Below are positions 7,953-10,876 of a stretch of DNA of 10,876 bases, one piece after another. The translations under genes and the position numbers were made by a program. The stretch spans positions 1-10,876 of the forward strand of contig CAZWVA010000077.1 of assembly GCA_964636885.1 (NCBI GenBank), read 5' to 3'. The notes beneath the pieces were generated by a model that saw nothing but the letters and a program-made list of their open reading frames with translations, ran no database searches and was not told where the DNA came from. This stretch comes from CAZWVA01 sp964636885. GTDB lineage: Bacteria; Desulfobacterota_D; UBA1144; Nemesobacterales; CSP1-2. Positions within the stretch are counted from its first letter, which is position 1. The number at the start of each line of letters is the position of its first letter.

Positions 7953-8480
7953 TCTCTCTTGGATCTCCTTCATTTCCTTAAGAGCGGTGAGTGCATAGAG
8001 CAACCGCCTCTCAAGCTCCATAAGCGTTCCCATAAAATTCGAGATAGGGCTTGAAAGAAGACCGAGAAGCTGAGAGAAGAGCACCTGCTTCGAGGGAAGC
8101 TTAGAGAGCTTTATCATCCCATCGATGTCTATAACCCTGCCTTCTACGATACCGCCTTTTATCTTAAGAAGGGGTAGCTCCTTTATGGATTCGGCAAATA
8201 CCTTTGCAACCGACACGGGGTCTTCCTTACACAACGCAATCGCCGTCGGTCCTTCGAAGAGGTCTTTAATCTTTTCGACCTCCGTATCACGAGACGCCAT
8301 CTTAAGAAGGGTATTTTTCATGACTTTAAAATCGGCTTTGGCCTTTTTGAGCTTCACCCTTAGCCCTTCCATCTCTTTAACGGTAAGCCCCTTATACTCG
8401 ACAACGAATAGAAAGGGACTATTCTTGAATTTTTCGTTAAACTCAACCACGATTTCCTGCTTCATAGCCCTGTTTAACAT
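7947..8480 (-). CDS. rplJ: 50S ribosomal protein L10
   Basis: L10 (P0 family) anchors the L7/L12 dimers to 23S rRNA at the stalk base next to L11. 177 residues, close to the usual 165-180. Seen: the N-terminal RNA-binding domain with EYKGLTVKEMEGLR (28-41), the basic KNTLLKMA (55-62) and LFEGPTAIAL (74-83), then a long C-terminal helix (about 133-177, LERRLLYALTALKEMKE) that binds L7/L12. I chose the ATG at 8480 rather than the GTG just before it, because GAGGAG lies 7 nt from the ATG but only 4 nt from the GTG. It starts 29 nt after rplA, leaving little room for the usual L10 autoregulatory leader. The stop codon lies in a short tandem duplication. Confidence 0.98.
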   Translation of the reverse strand: MLNRAMKQEIVVEFNEKFKNSPFLFVVEYKGLTVKEMEGLRVKLKKAKADFKVMKNTLLKMASRDTEVEKIKDLFEGPTAIALCKEDPVSVAKVFAESIKELPLLKIKGGIVEGRVIDIDGMIKLSKLPSKQVLFSQLLGLLSSPISNFMGTLMELERRLLYALTALKEMKEIQERK

Positions 8481-8487
8481 CACGCTA

Positions 8488-8493
8488 CTCCTC
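8488..8493 (-). promoter_or_regulatory. Ribosome-binding site of rplJ
   Basis: GAGGAG in mRNA sense within the 29-nt rplA-rplJ gap. It is 7 nt from the ATG and 4 nt from an adjacent upstream GTG, which favours the ATG as start. Confidence 0.65.
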
Positions 8494-8509
8494 GATTAAT
8501 TGGATTAAG

Positions 8510-9232
8510 TTAAGCCGCCACCTCAAATCCCTTCAGTTCATCACGAACGCTTAGTGGGTCCACCTTTATTCCCGGCCCCATTGTATTTGAGAGTACGATT
8601 TTTCTGATGAATACACCCTTCGATGAAGATGGCTTCATCCTTTGAATCGAATCCATAAAAGCGAGGAAGTTCTCCTTTAGTTTAGACGAACCGAAAGAGA
8701 CCTTACCGATCGGTGCATGAACTACGCCACCCTTATCGTTCTTAATCTCGATTCTACCGGCTTTGGCCTCACTTACTGCCTTGGCCACATCAAATGTAAC
8801 GGTTCCCACCTTCGGGCTTGGCATAAGCCCCCTTGGACCAAGGATCTTACCGAGTTTACCGATGAGACTCATCACATCCGGTGTTGCTATAGCAACCTCG
8901 AATTCAAGCCAGTTCTCCTTTAATATCTTATCAACGAGGTCTTCGGCACCGACGTAGTCTGCCCCTGCTTCCTCAGCCTCCTTAACCTTCTCACCCTTTG
9001 TAAAGACCAGCACCCTGACGACCTTTCCGATCCCATGAGGAAGAACCAGTGCACCGCGGATCTGCTGATTGGCCTGACGCGGATCGATACCGAGTTTGAC
9101 AGCAACCTCAACGGTTTCATCAAACTTTGCCGTCTTCGTTTTCTCAATAAGGGCTAGGGCCTCGTCAACGGTATAGTAATTCGCTGGATTAACCAGCTTC
9201 TTTACTTCAGAGTATCTTTTTCCTCTAGACAT
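8510..9232 (-). CDS. rplA: 50S ribosomal protein L1
   Basis: L1 binds 23S rRNA at the mobile L1 stalk and helps release deacylated tRNA from the E site. In E. coli it also represses its own operon by binding the mRNA. 240 residues, near the usual 230-240. Seen: VEVAVKLGIDPRQANQQIRG (41-60), LPHGIGKVVRVLVF (64-77), GPRGLMPSPKVGTVT (132-146), KNDKGGVVHAPIGKVSFG (164-181) and the C-terminal NTMGPGIKVD (216-225), which are the classic rRNA-contacting segments. The ATG is preceded by GGAG at 7 nt. It follows rplK after 86 nt; that gap shows only short stems, such as AACGG/CCGTT at 9249-9253 and 9271-9275, so an L1 operator cannot be assigned there. Confidence 0.99.
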   Translation of the reverse strand: MSRGKRYSEVKKLVNPANYYTVDEALALIEKTKTAKFDETVEVAVKLGIDPRQANQQIRGALVLPHGIGKVVRVLVFTKGEKVKEAEEAGADYVGAEDLVDKILKENWLEFEVAIATPDVMSLIGKLGKILGPRGLMPSPKVGTVTFDVAKAVSEAKAGRIEIKNDKGGVVHAPIGKVSFGSSKLKENFLAFMDSIQRMKPSSSKGVFIRKIVLSNTMGPGIKVDPLSVRDELKGFEVAA

Positions 9233-9318
9233 TTTCCCTCTCCTTCAAAACGGAAACTCCTGATAAGAAACCGTTCAACCGAACTACGACTTGGAATTTG
9301 ATCCTGAACCCCGTTCTT

Positions 9319-9735
9319 CTATACAATCTCTATCCCCATACTCCTTGCGGTTCCTTCAACTATCCTTATAGCGGCATCTATACTATCCGTATTTAAATCC
9401 GCCAACTTCGCCTTAGCTATCTCTTCGACCTGCGATTTGGTAACCTTCCCCGATTTTACCCTCGGTGTCTCGCCAGAGCCCTTCTCAATACCGGCGGCCT
9501 TCTTTAATAGATAGGACACGGGAGGGGTTTTTATCACGAAAGAGAACGACCTATCCGCATAAACGGTTACTATAGCAGGAAGAAGCCCTTCCATCTTAGA
9601 TGTTTGGGCATTAAACGCCTTACAGAATTCCATTATGTTAACCCCTCTCTGTCCGAGGGCCGGGCCCACAGGCGGGGAAGGGGTCGCTTTGCCGGCGGGT
9701 ATTAAGAGCTTTACTTCTCCGACTATCTTTTTCAT
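9319..9735 (-). CDS. rplK: 50S ribosomal protein L11
   Basis: L11 binds the GTPase-associated centre of 23S rRNA at the stalk base. It is needed for factor-dependent GTP hydrolysis control and RelA activation, and is the site of thiostrepton action. 138 residues (usual 140-145). Seen: the proline-rich N-terminal domain with PAGKATPSPPVGPALGQRG (13-31) and NIMEFCKAFN (33-42), the linker KTPPVSYLL (69-77), then the RNA-binding C-terminal domain with GKVTKSQVEEIAKAKL (96-111) and the conserved end RSMGIEIV. The ATG lies 1 nt after the nusG stop; its Shine-Dalgarno (GGAGAAG) is within the last nusG codons, so nusG and rplK are probably translationally coupled. Confidence 0.99.
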   Translation of the reverse strand: MKKIVGEVKLLIPAGKATPSPPVGPALGQRGVNIMEFCKAFNAQTSKMEGLLPAIVTVYADRSFSFVIKTPPVSYLLKKAAGIEKGSGETPRVKSGKVTKSQVEEIAKAKLADLNTDSIDAAIRIVEGTARSMGIEIV

Positions 9736-9736
9736 A

Positions 9737-10294
9737 CTATATCTTCTCCACTTGATTAAAATCCAACTCTATAGGTGTTGTTCTACCAAATATCGTAACG
9801 AGAACCTGAACCTTTCCCTTATCGGGTTTCACCTCTTCAATAACCCCGGAGAAATTCGCAAAGGGACCTTCTATGACCTTTACGGTCTCTCCCTTTTCAA
9901 ACGTAACCCTGGGCTTGGGCTTCAGCGTTCCTTCTTCGATCTGCCTCTTTATCCTCATAACCTCTTTCTCATCGATATCAGGAACCGAATCGGGATCTAT
10001 CTTTCCCTCCTTAAGCCTACCACCCACAAAACCTATGACTTTTGGGATACTCCTTATAAAATGCCAACTCCTCTCGTTGAGTTCCATCTTGACCAAGATA
10101 TAACCTGGAAAGAATTTTCTAACGGAGGTCTTTTTTTTTCCGCCTTTTACCGGCTCAACAACCGTTTCAGTTGGAATCAAAACCTCGTGAATCAAATCCT
10201 GCATCCCCTCGGATCTTACCCTTTCCTCAATCAGTGCCTTTACCCTTTCTTCAAAACCAGTGTTCGTGTGCACTACGTACCACCTAGTAGCCAT
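9737..10294 (-). CDS. nusG: Transcription termination/antitermination factor NusG
   Basis: NusG rides on elongating RNA polymerase. Its NGN domain binds the beta' clamp, and its KOW domain contacts Rho or ribosomal protein S10, linking transcription to termination or translation. 185 residues, typical length (E. coli 181). Seen: WYVVHTNTGFEERVKALIEE (5-24), RKFFPGYILVKMEL and the VGGR loop of the NGN domain, then the KOW domain at about 134-170 (KGETVKVIEGPFANFSG...VTIFGR). The ATG at 10294 has GGAG about 12 nt upstream, rather far, but no other in-frame start exists nearby. The gene holds an A9 tract (in mRNA sense) encoding K53-K55. It sits 30 nt after secE, the usual pairing. Confidence 0.98.
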   Translation of the reverse strand: MATRWYVVHTNTGFEERVKALIEERVRSEGMQDLIHEVLIPTETVVEPVKGGKKKTSVRKFFPGYILVKMELNERSWHFIRSIPKVIGFVGGRLKEGKIDPDSVPDIDEKEVMRIKRQIEEGTLKPKPRVTFEKGETVKVIEGPFANFSGVIEEVKPDKGKVQVLVTIFGRTTPIELDFNQVEKI

Positions 10295-10324
10295 AAGCGC
10301 TATTTTCTCCGTCCCTTTCCTTAC

Positions 10325-10528
10325 TTAGCTCAAGATAAATTTAACTATCAACGAAAACAAGAAATCCACCAAACCCAAAAAAGACGTGAGTATTGCAGAG
10401 ATAAGTATAACGGCTCCCGTTGAACGCACCGTTTCCTTAATAGAGGGCCACGATACCCGCTTTCCTTCAACTTCGACGTCCTTGAAGAACTGTACCCCTC
10501 TTTCGATTTGCTCTCTTAGATTTATCAT
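10325..10528 (-). CDS. secE: Preprotein translocase subunit SecE
   Basis: SecE is the essential small clamp subunit of the SecYEG channel in the inner membrane. As called it is 67 residues, the short single-span form common in bacteria outside the Gammaproteobacteria. Seen: an amphipathic N-terminal helix with the conserved KRVSWPSIKET (23-33), then one hydrophobic segment at about 39-63 (GAVILISAILTSFLGLVDFL). The start is uncertain. An in-frame GTG at 10549 would add 7 residues but lies only 3 nt after the tRNA 3' end and has no Shine-Dalgarno. The ATG at 10528 has GGAG about 15 nt upstream and leaves a 24-nt leader after tRNA removal, so I prefer it. It is 30 nt ahead of nusG, the near-universal neighbour. 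Confidence 0.93.
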   Translation of the reverse strand: MINLREQIERGVQFFKDVEVEGKRVSWPSIKETVRSTGAVILISAILTSFLGLVDFLFSLIVKFILS

Positions 10529-10552
10529 ATCTAGTCGATTACTCTCCACTTA

Positions 10553-10627
10553 CAGGGCAGGAGGGACTCGAACCCCCAACCTGCGGTTTTGGAGACCGCT
10601 GCTCTAACCAAATTGAGCTACTGCCCT
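10553..10627 (-). tRNA. trnW: tRNA-Trp (anticodon CCA)
   Basis: A full cloverleaf of 75 nt: acceptor stem AGGGCAG/CTGCCCT, D stem GCTC/GAGC, anticodon stem GCGGT/ACCGC with loop CTCCAAA giving anticodon CCA (reads UGG), a 5-nt variable loop, T stem GGGGG/CCCTC with one G-U pair and T loop TTCGAGT. The discriminator is G73, usual for bacterial tRNA-Trp. The 3' CCA is not encoded (TAA follows), so CCA-adding enzyme is needed. It lies 30 nt after rpmG and 24 nt before secE, so it is probably cut out of a longer transcript. Confidence 0.98.
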
Positions 10628-10657
10628 TCTGATTTTCTATATCGATTAGTGATAATT

Positions 10658-10816
10658 TTACTTGGTCTCCTTGTGAACAGTATGATGCTTACACCATCTA
10701 CAGTATTTTTTGAGTTCTAACTTGTCACGATGGGTTTGTCTGTTTTTCCTTGTCGAATAATTCCTCCTCTTGCACTCACTACAGGCAAGAGCGATAATAA
10801 CCGTGTTATCTCCCAT
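10658..10816 (-). CDS. rpmG: 50S ribosomal protein L33
   Basis: A small large-subunit protein near the E site, 52 residues, within the usual 49-55. I translated it directly: it begins MGDNTVIIALACSECKRRNY and ends KHHTVHKETK. Two CxxC pairs (C12/C15 and C39/C42) form the zinc ribbon of the 'C+' paralog type; many bacteria also have a zinc-free copy used under zinc starvation, not seen here. The many Lys and Arg residues fit rRNA binding. The ATG at 10816 lies 9 nt after the tuf stop, and the modest Shine-Dalgarno (AGAGG) overlaps that stop codon, suggesting coupling with tuf. The order tuf-rpmG-trnW-secE is common in several Gram-negative phyla. Confidence 0.97.
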   Translation of the reverse strand: MGDNTVIIALACSECKRRNYSTRKNRQTHRDKLELKKYCRWCKHHTVHKETK

Positions 10817-10825
10817 TAGAGACCT

Positions 10826-10876
10826 CTATTCGATGATTTTAGTAACAACACCGGCTCCAACCGTCCTTCCCCCCTC
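10826..10876 (-). CDS. tuf: Elongation factor Tu, C-terminal end (5'-truncated by window edge)
   Basis: Only the last 16 codons and a TAG stop are in the window. They read EGGRTVGAGVVTKIIE, matching the highly conserved C-terminus of EF-Tu (E. coli EGGRTVGAGVVAKVLG). EF-Tu delivers aminoacyl-tRNA to the ribosome and hydrolyses GTP at the L7/L12 stalk encoded downstream in this window. The rest of the gene, including the GTPase domain, lies beyond the right edge. Whether this is the only tuf copy cannot be told. Confidence 0.95.
   Translation of the reverse strand, partial: EGGRTVGAGVVTKIIE

Noticed and set aside
9635..10423. Plus-strand open frame of 262 residues across rplK, nusG and secE
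   Set aside because: It is antisense to three certain genes, codon-aligned with nusG, and its protein is low-complexity without motifs.
10386..10607. Plus-strand open frame ending in GGTRTPNLRFW
   Set aside because: This ending is the well-known artefact of translating the reverse complement of a tRNA; it overlaps tRNA-Trp and secE.

Overview
The window is a bacterial housekeeping block for transcription and translation, with every gene on the minus strand. In transcription order (right to left) it reads: tuf (3' end only), rpmG, tRNA-Trp, secE, nusG, rplK, rplA, rplJ, rplL, rpoB, rpoC (first 1,052 codons, running off the left edge). Every gene was recognised from conserved motifs. No base is far from a gene: the largest gaps are 124 nt (rplL-rpoB) and 116 nt (rplJ-rplL), so no gene-free stretch exceeds 300 bases.

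Organism: a Gram-negative-type bacterium. Both large RNA polymerase subunits carry the lineage-specific insertions known from Proteobacteria and related phyla (beta-i4 and beta-i9 in RpoB; the trigger-loop insertion SI3 in RpoC). The order tuf-rpmG-trnW-secE-nusG-rplK is common in Desulfobacterota-like, Campylobacterota and Nitrospirota-like groups. Arg codons AGG/AGA and Ile codon ATA are used freely, as in many thermophiles, but the tRNA is only about 59% G+C by hand count, which argues against a hyperthermophile. I cannot name a genus.

Layout: 10826-10876 is the EF-Tu tail. Ribosomal protein L33 follows after 9 nt, then tRNA-Trp, then the translocase subunit SecE and the antiterminator NusG (10553-9737). 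L11 begins 1 nt after nusG, followed by L1, L10 and the L7/L12 stalk protein (9735-7429). L11, L10 and L7/L12 together form the factor-binding stalk base and stalk on which EF-Tu acts. RpoB and RpoC (7304 to the left edge) form the catalytic core of RNA polymerase, and NusG binds that enzyme. Tight spacing and Shine-Dalgarno sequences lying inside upstream genes suggest one or a few long transcripts with translational coupling.

No mobile element, CRISPR array, phage gene or unknown protein family is present, and I found no undescribed system. The points worth a second look are regulatory: a bulged long-range inverted repeat between rplL and rpoB, an rplA-rplJ gap too short for a usual L10 leader, an in-frame A9 slippery tract in nusG, and a 13-bp tandem duplication over the rplJ stop codon.
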